From Planomonospora sp. ID82291 (GTDB taxonomy: Bacteria > Actinomycetota > Actinomycetes > Streptosporangiales > Streptosporangiaceae): a stretch of 64,000 bases of DNA. A program made the position numbers and the translations under genes. Below, one piece after another: positions 41,831 to 51,703 of the stretch (positions are counted from its first letter, which is position 1; every line of letters starts with the position of its first letter). The notes below the pieces were generated by a model. That model ran no database searches, had not been told where the DNA came from, and saw only the letters and a program-made list of their open reading frames with translations. The stretch covers positions 558,001 to 622,000 of the forward strand of contig NZ_JABTEX010000001.1 in NCBI RefSeq assembly GCF_015711645.1, given 5' to 3'.

Positions 41831-44800
41831 CCACCGGAACCGACTACGACTCCGCGGTCGCGTTGATCGGTATGTCCGGGCGCTTCCCCGGCGCCGGGAA
41901 CGTGGCCGAGCTGTGGGGCAACCTGCTCGCGGGGATCAAGGGCCTGCGCGCCATCACCGAGGAGGAGCTGCGGGAGGCCGGCGTCGACCCGGGCGTCCTG
42001 GCCGACCCCCGGTACGTGCGCGTCGGCGGCCCCCTGCGCGACCTCGACCGTTTCGACGCCACCGTGTTCGGGATCAACCCGCGCGAGGCCGAGAGCATGG
42101 ACCCGCAGCACCGGCTGTTCCTGGAGTGCTCGTGGGAGGCCCTCGAAGGCGCCGGATACTGCCCGACCGACGTGCCCGGCCAGGTCGCCGTCTTCGGCGG
42201 GTGCGGGTTCCCCGACTACATCGTGCAGAACCTCCAGCACCTCGGCGCGCAGCCGGGCGGGGCGCTGCTCATGGCCGTGGGCAACGAGCGCGACTCGCTG
42301 GCCTCGCTGGTCTCGTACAAGCTGGGGCTGCGCGGGCCCGCCGTGTCGGTGCAGACGTTCTGCTCGACGTCGCTGGTCGCGGTGCACCTGGCCTGCCAGA
42401 GCCTGCTCACCTACGAGTGCGACATCGCGGTGGCGGGCGGCGCGTTCACCCCGCTCCCCCAGCCGGCGGGCTACCTGTACGAGCAGGGCGGCATCATGTC
42501 TCCCGAGGGCCGGGTGCGCAGCTTCGACGCCGAGGCGGGCGGCACCGTGATGGGCAGCGGGGCGGGGGTCGTGGCGCTCAAGCGCATGACGGACGCGCTC
42601 GCCGACGGCGACGTCGTCCACGCGGTCATCCTGGGCTCGGCGGCCAACAACGACGGCCGCCTGCGGGCCGGGTACACCGCGCCCGGCGTGGACGGCCAGG
42701 CCGAGGTGATCGAGTCGGCGCTCGGCGTGGCCGGGGTCAAGCCCGACACCGTCGGGTACGTCGAGTGCCACGCCACCGGCACCATGCTGGGCGACTCGAT
42801 CGAGCTGGCCGCCATGAACCGGGTCTTCTCCCCGCCGCGCGAGACGCCGTGCGTGCTGGGGTCGCTCAAGCCGAGCCTGGGCCACCTCGACCGGGCCTCC
42901 GGCGTGAGCGGGCTGATGCGGGCGGCCCTGGCGCTCAAGCACGGGCTGCTGCCGGGCACGCCCGGCTACGAGACCCCGAACCCCGCGCTGGCCGCCGCGC
43001 ACGACCGGTTCACGGTGCTCACCGAGGACCGGCCGTGGGCGGCGGGGCCGCACCCCCGGCGGGCCGGGGTCAGCTCGTTCGGGCTGGGCGGCACCAACGC
43101 GCACGTGGTCATGGAGGAGGCGCCGGAGCGGCCCGCCCGCCCCGCCCGCCCCGGACCGCACCTGCTGGTGTTCTCGGCCGGCGACGACCAGGCGCTGCGC
43201 GAGGTGACCGGACGGCTGCGCCGCCACCTGGCCGGCGAGCACGGCGAGGACCTCGCCGACGTGGCCTTCACGCTCCAGGTCTCCCGCGGCGGCTTCGCCC
43301 TGCGCCGCGCCGTCGTCGTCCACGACCGCGACCACGCGGTGGCCGCCCTGGACGACCCGTCCCGCTGGATCGACGGCAGGACCCAGCGCCGCAACCCCAG
43401 GGTCCGCCTCACCGCCCTCCCGGAGGCCCCGGAGGCCTCGGAGGCGCCGGAGACCCCGGAGGCATGGTGGGACGAGCTGCGCTCCGCCGTCGGAACGGTG
43501 CTGCGGCACACCGCCGCGCCCTCCGGTCCGCCCCGCGAATCGGCGCTCGACGCGCTCGCCGGCGGGCTGGAGGCCCTCGGCGTCCGCGTGGTGCGGGACG
43601 ACGACGAGCGGACCGGGCAGACCGAGCAGGCCGAGGAGGTCGTGGTCGCGCCCGGGGAGGGCGGCACCGCGGCCGAGTGGGTGCTGGGGGTCGTGGCGCG
43701 GCTGTGGATGGCCGGGAGCGCGATCGACTGGGCGGTGCTGCACGACGGGCGGGGGCGGCGGGTCGAGCTGCCCACGTACCCGTTCCAGCGGCGCAGGTAC
43801 TGGGTGCAGGCCGGCCCCGCGCAGACGCAGGCGCCGGCCGGTCAGGGCAAGACGTTCGACCGGTCGCGCTGGACCCACCTGCCGGCGTGGAGGCGGCGCC
43901 CGCTGCCGGTGTCCGACCTGGACGAGCGGCTGCGCGAGGCCGGCCCGTGGCTGGTCTTCGCCGCCGACGACCGCGGCGAGGCCCTGGTCGACCGGCTCAC
44001 CGGGATCGGCGCCGAGGTGACCGCCGTACGCGCCGGCGACCGGTTCGCGCAGGAGGACACCGGCGACTTCACCGTCCGCGCGCACCGGGCCGACGACGTG
44101 GCGGAGCTGATGTACTCGCTGGTGGCCATGCCGCGGGCGATCGTGCACGCGTTCAGCCTGGCCTCCCCCGAGCAGGACCCCGGCGCCGACCCCGTGGCGC
44201 ACTTCACCGCCGAGCAGCACCGCGGCTTCTACTCGGCGCTGGCGCTCTCCCGCGAACTGGTCGACAACACCGGGTCCGCACCGCGCGCCGAGCTGGTGCT
44301 GCTCACCCCGCAGGCGGTCAGCGTGGCGGGCGACGACCTGCGGCACCCCGAGCACGCCGCGCTGGCCGCGCTCGCCCCCAGCCTCCAGCAGGAGAACCCG
44401 CGGCTGCGCTGCCGCCACATCGACGTGGACGCCGCCGGCGACGCCGCCGTCCTGGCCGAGCAGGTGCTGGCCGCCGCGGTCGCCGCGTACGAGGGCCCGA
44501 CGGCGGTGCGCGCGGGCGAGACCTGGCTGCGCGTGTACGAGCCGTACCCGATCGAGGAGCCGGCCCCGGAGCGGCGGCCGGTGCGCGACGGCGACACCGT
44601 GCTCATCACCGGCGGCCTCGGCGACGTCGGACTGGTCCTGGCCCGGCGCTTCGCCGACGCCTACGGCTGCCGCCTGGTGCTCACCGCGCGCTCCCCGCTG
44701 CCGCCGCGCGAGGAGTGGGACGCCTACCTGGCCGCGCCCCCGCCCGGCGGCGAGCGCACGGCCCGGCACCTGCGCAGCGTCCGCGACCTGGAGAGCCGGG

Positions 44801-45678
44801 GCGCGACCGTGCTCGCCCTGTCGGCGGACGTGGCCGACGAGGAGCAGATGCGGGCCGTCGTCGACGCGGCGGTCGAGCGGTTCGGCGCGATCGACGTGGT
44901 GGTGCACGGCGCGGGCGTGCAGGACGGGGCCTACTTCGACTTCGCGCACCTGACGGACCGCCGGCAGTGCGAGGCGCACTTCGCGGCCAAGGTGACCGGG
45001 TTCCACGTGCTGCAGAAGGTGCTCGGCGAGCGGTGCCCGGACCGGCGGATCACCCTGTCGTCGATCGCGGCGGTGCTCGGCGGGATGACCCTCGGACCGT
45101 ACGCGTCGGCCAACGCCGCCCTCGACGCCTACGCCCGCGCGGCGCGCACGGCCGGCCGGGGGCGCTGGATCACCGTGGACTGGGACACCTGGAACATCGA
45201 CCCCGACCGGGTGGCCGGCCACAGCGAGGCCGTCGCCGAGTACACGATGACCCCGGCCGAGGGCGCGGACGTCCTGGAACGGGCGCTGTCGGCGGCCGAC
45301 CGGGTCGGGCACCTGGTGATCTCCACCGGATCGCTGGACTCCCGGATCGCGCAGTGGGTCACCGGCGACATCCACGGCGGCGACGACTTCGACGACCGCG
45401 AACGGCACCCGCGCCCGGAGCTGAACACCCCGTACGCGGAGCCGCGCGAGGGCACCGAGGCCACGCTGGCCGACATCTGGTCGCGCGTGCTCGGCATCGA
45501 GCCCATCGGCGCCCTGGACAACTTCTTCGAGCTCGGCGGCCACTCGCTGCTGGCGATCGAGCTGACCGCCAGGATCCGCCGGACGCTCAACGCGTCGGTG
45601 CCGGTGACCGGCCTGCTGGAGTGCCCCACGGTCCGCCGGCTCGCCGAACTGCTCGACGCCCGCGACGAGGAGGCCTGA
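41827..45678 (+). CDS. Type I polyketide synthase with the AT core missing, KS-KR-ACP
   Basis: 1283 residues. KS (about 10-425) is intact: Cys in [11 protein letters not shown], His in [12 protein letters not shown] (HATGT, not HGTGT) and in [11 protein letters not shown]. Where PKS modules carry an AT, only the flanks remain: the KS-AT linker ([20 protein letters not shown]) and the post-AT segment ([13 protein letters not shown]). GYSLGEY and HAFHS are both absent, replaced by a Pro/Glu/Ala-rich stretch ([14 protein letters not shown]). About 240 residues are lost compared with the preceding synthase. KR (about 920-1150) has TGGLGDVG and Ser, Tyr and Asn in [10 protein letters not shown] and [12 protein letters not shown] carries [11 protein letters not shown]. 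The acyl unit must come from another AT. Confidence 0.92.
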   Translation: MTTGTDYDSAVALIGMSGRFPGAGNVAELWGNLLAGIKGLRAITEEELREAGVDPGVLADPRYVRVGGPLRDLDRFDATVFGINPREAESMDPQHRLFLECSWEALEGAGYCPTDVPGQVAVFGGCGFPDYIVQNLQHLGAQPGGALLMAVGNERDSLASLVSYKLGLRGPAVSVQTFCSTSLVAVHLACQSLLTYECDIAVAGGAFTPLPQPAGYLYEQGGIMSPEGRVRSFDAEAGGTVMGSGAGVVALKRMTDALADGDVVHAVILGSAANNDGRLRAGYTAPGVDGQAEVIESALGVAGVKPDTVGYVECHATGTMLGDSIELAAMNRVFSPPRETPCVLGSLKPSLGHLDRASGVSGLMRAALALKHGLLPGTPGYETPNPALAAAHDRFTVLTEDRPWAAGPHPRRAGVSSFGLGGTNAHVVMEEAPERPARPARPGPHLLVFSAGDDQALREVTGRLRRHLAGEHGEDLADVAFTLQVSRGGFALRRAVVVHDRDHAVAALDDPSRWIDGRTQRRNPRVRLTALPEAPEASEAPETPEAWWDELRSAVGTVLRHTAAPSGPPRESALDALAGGLEALGVRVVRDDDERTGQTEQAEEVVVAPGEGGTAAEWVLGVVARLWMAGSAIDWAVLHDGRGRRVELPTYPFQRRRYWVQAGPAQTQAPAGQGKTFDRSRWTHLPAWRRRPLPVSDLDERLREAGPWLVFAADDRGEALVDRLTGIGAEVTAVRAGDRFAQEDTGDFTVRAHRADDVAELMYSLVAMPRAIVHAFSLASPEQDPGADPVAHFTAEQHRGFYSALALSRELVDNTGSAPRAELVLLTPQAVSVAGDDLRHPEHAALAALAPSLQQENPRLRCRHIDVDAAGDAAVLAEQVLAAAVAAYEGPTAVRAGETWLRVYEPYPIEEPAPERRPVRDGDTVLITGGLGDVGLVLARRFADAYGCRLVLTARSPLPPREEWDAYLAAPPPGGERTARHLRSVRDLESRGATVLALSADVADEEQMRAVVDAAVERFGAIDVVVHGAGVQDGAYFDFAHLTDRRQCEAHFAAKVTGFHVLQKVLGERCPDRRITLSSIAAVLGGMTLGPYASANAALDAYARAARTAGRGRWITVDWDTWNIDPDRVAGHSEAVAEYTMTPAEGADVLERALSAADRVGHLVISTGSLDSRIAQWVTGDIHGGDDFDDRERHPRPELNTPYAEPREGTEATLADIWSRVLGIEPIGALDNFFELGGHSLLAIELTARIRRTLNASVPVTGLLECPTVRRLAELLDARDEEA

Positions 45679-45685
45679 ACCTCAC

Positions 45686-46846
45686 ATGAAGCAGCCCGAG
45701 TACCTGCGGACCGTGCAGGGCTTCGCCCGGCGCGAGCTGCTGGGCAAGGACGCGTACCTGGACTCGCTGGCCGAGGCCCCGCTCCCGCTCTACCGGCGCT
45801 TCGCCGCCACCGGCCTGGCGAACTGGTGGGTGTCCGAGGAGTCCGGCGGCCTGGGCCTGGGCCTGGAGGAGGGCGTCCGCATCGCGGCCGAGCTGGCGTA
45901 TTCGGACGCCGGGGCCGCGTTCACGCTCTTCATCCCCGTGCTGACCACGAGCATGGTCCAGTGGTACGGCGGCGAGGAGCTCAGGGAGCGCCATCTCAAG
46001 CCGCTCGTGGCCGGCGGCGGGTTCGCCGCGACGCTGGGCAGCGAGCACGCCGCCGGCAGCGAACTGGCCAGGATCACCACGACCGCGCGCCGCGAGGGCG
46101 ACGCGGTCGTGCTCGACGGCCGGAAGGCGTTCTCCACCAACACCGGCTTCGCCGACTTCCTCGTCGTGATCGCGCGGGCCCAGGACGACCCGTCGGGCTA
46201 CCTGGCCGTCCTGGTGCCGCGCGACACACCGGGGATCACCGTGGACAAGCGGTGGGACGTGATCGGGTTGCGCTCGTCGGCCACGTACCAGGTGTCGCTG
46301 TCCGGGGTGCGGGTGCCCGCGGGGAACGTGCTGCGGGGCAACGGCCTGCGCCTGCTGGAGGTGGGGCTGAACGCCAGCCGCATCCTCATCGCCGCCACGG
46401 CCCTGGGCATCGCCCGGCGGGTGCGGGACGTGTGCATGGAGTACGCCAGGACCAAGTCGGTCAAGGGGGCGCCGCTGACCGCCAACGCCGTGTTCGCCGC
46501 GCGGCTGGGGCAGTTCGAGATGCAGATCGAGGTCATGGCCACCCAGTGCCTGGCGGCGGCGCGGGCGTACGACGAGATCGCGGCCCGGCCCGACGCGGGT
46601 GAGGAGTTCCTGCGCGCGGGCACGCTGAAGCAGGCGCTGACCACGAAGATGTTCTGCGGGCAGACGGGGTGGCAGATCGCCTCGACCGCCTCGGAGATGT
46701 TCGGCGGGCTCGGCTACACGCACGACGCGGTCATCGGCAAGCTGCTGCGGGACATGCGGTACGTGTCGATCGTCGAGGGCGGGGACGACGTGCTGCGGGA
46801 CCTGGTGTTCAGCCGGTACGTGGTGCCGGTGTCGAAGCGATCGTGA
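45686..46846 (+). CDS. Acyl-CoA dehydrogenase-like flavoprotein
   Basis: 386 residues, full-length ACAD fold: N-terminal helical domain, beta domain ([36 protein letters not shown]) and C-terminal helical domain. The catalytic Glu position is kept in [14 protein letters not shown], and FGGLGYTHD is the FAD-contact block. It lies 7 bases after the AT-less synthase and so belongs to that transcript. The extender cassette on the other strand already has its own dehydrogenase, so this one may oxidise a carrier-bound polyketide or starter; its substrate is unknown. Its 3' end overlaps the convergent phosphopantetheinyl transferase gene by 38 bases. Confidence 0.88.
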   Translation: MKQPEYLRTVQGFARRELLGKDAYLDSLAEAPLPLYRRFAATGLANWWVSEESGGLGLGLEEGVRIAAELAYSDAGAAFTLFIPVLTTSMVQWYGGEELRERHLKPLVAGGGFAATLGSEHAAGSELARITTTARREGDAVVLDGRKAFSTNTGFADFLVVIARAQDDPSGYLAVLVPRDTPGITVDKRWDVIGLRSSATYQVSLSGVRVPAGNVLRGNGLRLLEVGLNASRILIAATALGIARRVRDVCMEYARTKSVKGAPLTANAVFAARLGQFEMQIEVMATQCLAAARAYDEIAARPDAGEEFLRAGTLKQALTTKMFCGQTGWQIASTASEMFGGLGYTHDAVIGKLLRDMRYVSIVEGGDDVLRDLVFSRYVVPVSKRS

Positions 46847-47579
46847 CCACCGCGGCGGCGTAGCCGTCGGCGACGTCGAGCCAGCGGACCGGACCGCGAA
46901 GGGAGCGCGACCGTTCACAGGTCGCGCTCCCTTCGCGTCCCTCGCCGCGCACGAGCACGTCGCCGAGCCGGGCCAGGCCGCCGCCGGTGGCCTTGACGAA
47001 CGCCTCCTTGGCGGTCCACAGGCGGAAGTACCCGGCCAGGGCGGCGTCGGGGGCGGCGGCGCGCAGGCGGGCCGCCTCCTCCGGGCGGTAGAGGCGGTCG
47101 GCCATGGCCAGGGGGTCGAGGTCGCCGCGGACGCGTTCGACGTCCGCGCCCACGCGCCGCCCCTCGGGGGCGACGGCGATCAGGGCCCACCCGTCGGAGT
47201 GCGACAGGTTGAAGTCGAGCGCGGGCCGGTCCCCGCCGAGGTCGAGGTCGAGGCGGGGACGGCCCGCGGGGTCCGGGGAGAGGCCGACCCGGGCGGCGGG
47301 CACCCCGCAGACGCCGCCCAGCACGGAGCGCAGGGCGGCGTGCGCGACGACGTACCGGCGGCGGTCGACGGCGCGGGCGAAGGCGCGCGCCCTCTCCCGC
47401 TCGCCCTCCGACAGCCATCCCCACCATTCCGGACGCTCCGCCCGGTCCAGGCGCACCTTCCACACCCGCACCCCGGACGGCCACGCGCGGGCCCGCGCGT
47501 CGGGCCGCGCCGTCCCGGCCGGTGCGCCCGCGAACCGTGCGCCCGCGGACCGCGGCTCCACGGCCGCGACCGGCGTCAC
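46809..47579 (-). CDS. Sfp-type 4'-phosphopantetheinyl transferase
   Basis: 256 residues from a GTG in a GTGA overlap with the thioesterase gene. The Pro/Ala-rich first 30 residues are probably dispensable; the fold begins near [12 protein letters not shown]. Motifs: [23 protein letters not shown] (the Mg2+-binding D-x-E, about residue 145) and [16 protein letters not shown] (about 188). It transfers phosphopantetheine from CoA to the conserved Ser of carrier proteins, here most likely the synthase ACPs and the free ACP. It is the last gene of the minus-strand arm. Confidence 0.93.
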   Translation of the reverse strand: MTPVAAVEPRSAGARFAGAPAGTARPDARARAWPSGVRVWKVRLDRAERPEWWGWLSEGERERARAFARAVDRRRYVVAHAALRSVLGGVCGVPAARVGLSPDPAGRPRLDLDLGGDRPALDFNLSHSDGWALIAVAPEGRRVGADVERVRGDLDPLAMADRLYRPEEAARLRAAAPDAALAGYFRLWTAKEAFVKATGGGLARLGDVLVRGEGREGSATCERSRSLRGPVRWLDVADGYAAAVVTIASTPAPRTG

Positions 47580-48364
47580 ACCCACGGGCGCAGGGCCCGC
47601 GCGACGATCGCGTGGGTGCGGGGCGCCTGTTCGAAGACGGCGAAGTGGCCGCCGTCGAACGGGTGCGGGGCGAACCCGGCGCTGGTCAGCGCACGCCACC
47701 CCGACGCCTTCGCCGGGCAGACGCGCGGGTCCGCCGAGGCCGTCAGCAGCGAGATCGGCAGGTCCAGCGGCGGCTCGTCCCGGTAGACGTAGGTCTCCTT
47801 GACGGTGAAGTCGGCCTGCACCGCGGGAAGGATCATCGCCAGCGCCTCCGGGTCGGCCAGCAGCCACTCGGGGGTGCCGCCGAGCGCCCGCAGCAGCTCC
47901 GCCACCTCCTTCCGGCTCATCCCCCGCACCGGCGGCCCGCCCTCGCGGGTGAGGTGGGGGGCGTCGGAGCCGGAGACGAACAGGTGCACGGGCGCGGGCC
48001 CGCCCCGCCGCCGGATCTCGCGGGCCAGCTCGAACGCGACGATCGCACCGAGGCTGTGGCCGTACAGGGCGTAGCGGCGGCCGGCCGCGGACGCCTCCAC
48101 GTCCGCGAGCACGGCGTCGGCCAGGTCGGAGACCAGCGGCTCCATGCGCTCGTAGGGCGGCTCCCGGTGCCGGGACTCGCGGCCGGGCGGCTGGACGGGC
48201 TGCACGGCGACGCCGGGCAGCCTGCGCTGCCACCCCCGGAACGCGGACGCGGCGCCGCCCGCGTGGGGCAGGCAGTACAGCGGCAGGGCGCCGGGCTCCG
48301 CGCCCGTGAGGGTGCGGAACGGCAGCCACCGCGACAGCACGTCCTCGGTGCTCGCGACGCTCAT
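47576..48364 (-). CDS. Type II thioesterase
   Basis: 262 residues, alpha/beta hydrolase of the RifR/GrsT class. YCLPHAGGAASAFRGW is the oxyanion region, YGHSLGAIVAFELA holds the nucleophile Ser104, ASADPRVCP the Asp, and FDGGHFAVFEQ the His. Type II thioesterases clear mis-primed or stalled acyl groups from carriers. Since no synthase in the window ends in a TE domain, it might also take part in product release, but that is speculation. ATG 48364 overlaps the FkbH stop by 4 bases (ATGA). Confidence 0.93.
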   Translation of the reverse strand: MSVASTEDVLSRWLPFRTLTGAEPGALPLYCLPHAGGAASAFRGWQRRLPGVAVQPVQPPGRESRHREPPYERMEPLVSDLADAVLADVEASAAGRRYALYGHSLGAIVAFELAREIRRRGGPAPVHLFVSGSDAPHLTREGGPPVRGMSRKEVAELLRALGGTPEWLLADPEALAMILPAVQADFTVKETYVYRDEPPLDLPISLLTASADPRVCPAKASGWRALTSAGFAPHPFDGGHFAVFEQAPRTHAIVARALRPWV

Positions 48365-49446
48365 GCCCCGATCTCCAGACGGACGTACGGCGGCGGCGGC
48401 TGCACGGCGCCGAGGTCGGCCTCCAGCACCACGTGCGCCCCGTCCCGGGCGGCCTCGCGGAACCCGGCGAACGCGTACGTCACCTGCATCATCCGGTTGC
48501 GCCCGGTCTCCACGAAGTCGGCCCGCACCGCCGCCCCGGCCCCGGCGGCCAGCCGCAGGACGTGGTTGAGCAGCACCATGCCCACCCCCCGCGACATCAC
48601 CCGGCACGACATCAGCATCATGCGCAGCCACCAGACGTCGTCCCCCTTCTCGACCAGGGCGAGCCCGATCTTGCCGTAGTCGCCGAACCTGTCGGTCAGC
48701 GACGCGACCAGGAGCAGGTGGTCGGGCGACTCCCGCAGGGCGTCCAGCTCGTCGTAGGAGTAGGTGCGTCCGGTGGAGTTGAGCTGGTTGGTGCGGACGG
48801 TCAGCTCCTCGGCCCGCTGCAGGTCCTCCCGGCGGGCCGGGGCGATGGCGAACGACATCCCCAGGCTCGCCAGGAACTCCTCGTCGGTGCCGACGAAGCC
48901 CTCCGCCAGCTCGTCCCTGACGAGCTGGCTGCGGTACATCTCGCGCCGCCGCGCCGACTCGTCGGTCACGAACCGGGGCCGGAACTCGGGCCTGGCCAGG
49001 GCCTCGTCCAGGTCGGCCACGTCCACGCAGACCACATCGGGCAGCGCGTGGGCCACCTCGGCGCGCTCGAACTCCTGGTCGTCCACGAACGCGAAGGCGT
49101 CGGTCCCGAGGTTGAGCGCCGTGGCGATGTTCCTGATCGAGTCGGACTTGGCGTTCCAGTTGATCTGCGGGTGGAGGAACAGCTCCGCCAGGCCCAGCTC
49201 GGTCAGTTTGGCCAGGGCGGCGTCCCGGTCGTTCTTGGAGGCGATCGAGTGCAGGACGCCCGTGCGGTCCAGCTCGCGGATGCGCTCGACGACGGCGGGG
49301 CGCACGGTGACGTCGCCGTCCTCCAGCAGCACGCCGTTCCACAGCGTGTCGTCCAGGTCCCACACGACGCACTTGACGCGGCCCCGCCGGGGCTTCTCCG
49401 GCTCGGCGGGGGCGCTGGAGTCCTGCCGTTCGGTGGTCACGCTCAT
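48361..49446 (-). CDS. FkbH-like HAD protein, glyceryl-ACP forming
   Basis: 361 residues. HAD nucleophile motif VVWDLDDTLWNG (D30-x-D32), then SKNDRDAALAKL and FVDDQEFERAEV, the FkbH/HAD-IIIC pattern. The C-terminal GNAT-like part includes RTNQLNSTGRTYS and LMSCRVMSRGVG. FkbH proteins take 1,3-bisphosphoglycerate, dephosphorylate it and load glycerate on a dedicated ACP, the first step to hydroxymalonyl- and methoxymalonyl-ACP. All partners of that pathway are encoded just upstream on the same strand. Overlaps of 4 bases on both sides couple it to its neighbours. Confidence 0.95.
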   Translation of the reverse strand: MSVTTERQDSSAPAEPEKPRRGRVKCVVWDLDDTLWNGVLLEDGDVTVRPAVVERIRELDRTGVLHSIASKNDRDAALAKLTELGLAELFLHPQINWNAKSDSIRNIATALNLGTDAFAFVDDQEFERAEVAHALPDVVCVDVADLDEALARPEFRPRFVTDESARRREMYRSQLVRDELAEGFVGTDEEFLASLGMSFAIAPARREDLQRAEELTVRTNQLNSTGRTYSYDELDALRESPDHLLLVASLTDRFGDYGKIGLALVEKGDDVWWLRMMLMSCRVMSRGVGMVLLNHVLRLAAGAGAAVRADFVETGRNRMMQVTYAFAGFREAARDGAHVVLEADLGAVQPPPPYVRLEIGA

Positions 49447-50588
49447 CTGGTCGTCTCCCGCTCCGCCTGACCGGCGATGGTGATGCGCTGGATCTCGTTG
49501 CTGCCCTCGATGATCTCCATGACCTTGGCGTCCCGGTAGAACCGCGCCACCGGGTAGTCGGGGCTGCAGCCGTTGGCGCCGTGGATCTGCACGGCCTCGG
49601 CGGCGTGCCGGACCGCGGCGGTGGACGCGAAGTACTTCGCGATCCAGGTCGCCATGATCGTGCCGGCGTCTCCGGCGTCCTTCAGCCGGCCGGCCTCGGC
49701 CAGCAGCAGCCGGGCCGCGCGGGCGTCGGTGACCATGTCGGAGAGCTTGGCCTGGATCAGCGGCAGCTCCGCCAGGGGCCGCCCGCCCACCCGGCGGCAG
49801 GCGGCGTAGGCGGCCGACGCCTCCAGGCACGCCTGGACGATGCCGACGGACCCGGCCGCCACGCTGTAGCGGCCGAGGTCGAGCGTGCCGGTCAGCACCA
49901 TGCCGGCCGTGAAGCCGCTGCTCGGTCCGAGCAGCGCGTCCGGGCCGAGCACGACGCCGTCGAAGGAGATCTCGGCCAGCATGGAGGCGCGGGTGCCGAG
50001 CATGTCCTCGATCGGCGTGACGCGCACGCCCGGCGCGCTCCTCGGCACGAGGAACGCGCCGATGCTGGCGGCGGTGCGGGCGAACACCAGGAACAGGTCC
50101 GCCCGCTGCCCGCCGGTCGTCCACTTCTTGACGCCGTCGAGCACCCAGCCGCCGCCGCCCTCGACGGCGGTGGTCGCGATGGCGGAGGTGTCGCTGCCGG
50201 CGCCCGGCTCGGACAGGCAGAACGCCCCCAGCGTCGTGCCGGCGGCCAGCCCGGGGGCCCACCGGGCGCGCTGCTCCGGCGTGCCCCAGCGCTGCACGGT
50301 CCACGCGACCATGGTGTGCACGGTCAGCAGGCTGCGCAGCGAGGAGCAGCCGCGGCCCACCTCCTCGTGCACCTCGCCGAGCGTGACCAGGTCCATCCCG
50401 GCCCCGCCCGACTCCGGCGGCAGGAACGGCGCCCACAGACCCGCCGCGGCGACGTGCCGCAGCAGGTCCTCGGGGACGCGGCCGATCCTGTCGTACGCAT
50501 CCGCGTACGGCACCACGTGCGCGTCGACGAACGCCCGCGCCGAGCGCCGGTCGACGACCTGGACGGGTACCGGCGCGACGAGGGTCAC
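49443..50588 (-). CDS. Acyl-CoA dehydrogenase of the alkoxymalonyl-ACP pathway
   Basis: 381 residues. LWAPFLPPESGGAGMDLVTLGEVHEEVGRG, FCLSEPGAGSDTSAI and WVLDGVKKWTTGG are standard ACAD blocks; the catalytic Glu lies in VMEIIEGSNEIQR. Counterparts (FkbI, ZmaE and similar) oxidise ACP-bound 2-hydroxy-3-oxo intermediates to the hydroxymalonyl state. It sits between the free ACP and FkbH, the usual cassette content. GTG 50588 is in a GTGA overlap with the ACP stop. Confidence 0.93.
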   Translation of the reverse strand: MTLVAPVPVQVVDRRSARAFVDAHVVPYADAYDRIGRVPEDLLRHVAAAGLWAPFLPPESGGAGMDLVTLGEVHEEVGRGCSSLRSLLTVHTMVAWTVQRWGTPEQRARWAPGLAAGTTLGAFCLSEPGAGSDTSAIATTAVEGGGGWVLDGVKKWTTGGQRADLFLVFARTAASIGAFLVPRSAPGVRVTPIEDMLGTRASMLAEISFDGVVLGPDALLGPSSGFTAGMVLTGTLDLGRYSVAAGSVGIVQACLEASAAYAACRRVGGRPLAELPLIQAKLSDMVTDARAARLLLAEAGRLKDAGDAGTIMATWIAKYFASTAAVRHAAEAVQIHGANGCSPDYPVARFYRDAKVMEIIEGSNEIQRITIAGQAERETTR

Positions 50589-50842
50589 GCGGCGGCCACG
50601 GTCGGCGAGAGGCGGGCCACGAGCCCGGCCATCGCGGTGGCGGTGCGGAAGTTGTCGATCCGCAGTTCCTCGTTGGGGATGGTGACGCCGAAGGTCTTCT
50701 CGACGTGCATCACCAGCTCCATCGCGAACAGCGAGTTGACGAAGCCGAGCGCGAAGATGTCCTGCGCGGCGTCGATCTCGGCCTGCGGGTACCGGCCGCG
50801 GACGAAGTCCAGGATCTGCTCCTGGGCGGTGGGGTGCGACAT
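50585..50842 (-). CDS. Free acyl carrier protein for extender unit
   Basis: 85 residues. Phosphopantetheine site Ser in FALGFVNSLFAMELVMHVEKTFGV, a G-F-x-N-S-L variant common to ACPs that carry glyceryl/hydroxymalonyl units instead of the D-S-L of synthase ACPs. It carries glycerate from FkbH through both oxidations. Start: ATG 50842 has GGAG 6 bases upstream; an ATG at 50854 abuts the preceding stop but has no ribosome site. Confidence 0.93.
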   Translation of the reverse strand: MSHPTAQEQILDFVRGRYPQAEIDAAQDIFALGFVNSLFAMELVMHVEKTFGVTIPNEELRIDNFRTATAMAGLVARLSPTVAAA

Positions 50843-50854
50843 CGATGGCTCCAT

Positions 50855-51703
50855 TCAGTTCGTTGCGTAGGTGTAGAAGCCGCGGCCGGACTTGCGTCCG
50901 TGCAGGCCGGCGTCCGTCATCTGCTTGAGCAGCGGGCAGGGGCGGTACTTGCTGTCGGCGTAGTGCTCGTAGAGCACCTCGACGCTGTAGAGGATCGTGT
51001 CCACGCCGATCAGGTCGGCGGTCTCCAGCGGCCCCATCGGGTGGCCGAAGCAGCTGCGGAAGACCTCGTCGACCGACTCGGCGTCGGCCACGCCCTCGTG
51101 GACGAGGTAGGCGGCCTCGTTGACGGTGAGCATCAGGACCCGGTTGGAGATGAACCCGCAGGAGTCCTTGACGTCCACGGACCTCTTGCCCATGGCGGTC
51201 AGCAGGTCGCGGGTGCGCCGTACCGTCTCCTCGGAGGTGTGCACGCCGGGGATGAGCTCCACGGCCGGCTTGGCGGGCACCGGGTTCATGAAGTGCACGC
51301 CGATCACCTTGTCGGGCCGCGCGGTGACGGAGCCGACCTTGGTGATGGGGATGGCGGAGGTGTTGACCACGAAGACGGTGTCGGGGCCGCAGGCGGCGTC
51401 GAGCGTCTCGTACACCTGCCGCTTGGTCTCCCAGTCCTCGGTGACGTTCTCGATGACGAGGTCGCACTTGGCCGCCCCCGCCGCGCCCACGGCGGTGGTG
51501 ATCCTGGCCAGCACCTCATCGACGTCGAGGGCGGGGCCGCCCATCAGGCGGCTCATCCTGGTGTTGCGGGCGACGGCCGCCAGCGCGTCGCTCAGGGTCG
51601 TCTCGTCCTTGTCGACCAGCACCACGTCGTGGCCGGTCTGGGCGAGGTTCTGGGCGACGCCGACGCCCATGACACCGGCGCCGATCACTCCGATCAGGCT
51701 CAT
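50855..51703 (-). CDS. 3-hydroxyacyl-CoA dehydrogenase-like, glyceryl-ACP oxidising
   Basis: 282 residues. NAD-binding IGVIGAGVMGVGVAQNLA at the N-terminus, a HFMNPVPAKPAVELIPG block with the catalytic His, and the C-terminal dimerisation domain (GRKSGRGFYTYA). This is the 3-hydroxybutyryl-CoA dehydrogenase family; in alkoxymalonyl cassettes (FkbK, ZmaG) the member oxidises glyceryl-ACP at C3. It is coupled to the bimodular synthase by an ATGA overlap and followed by the free ACP after 12 bases. Confidence 0.94.
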   Translation of the reverse strand: MSLIGVIGAGVMGVGVAQNLAQTGHDVVLVDKDETTLSDALAAVARNTRMSRLMGGPALDVDEVLARITTAVGAAGAAKCDLVIENVTEDWETKRQVYETLDAACGPDTVFVVNTSAIPITKVGSVTARPDKVIGVHFMNPVPAKPAVELIPGVHTSEETVRRTRDLLTAMGKRSVDVKDSCGFISNRVLMLTVNEAAYLVHEGVADAESVDEVFRSCFGHPMGPLETADLIGVDTILYSVEVLYEHYADSKYRPCPLLKQMTDAGLHGRKSGRGFYTYATN

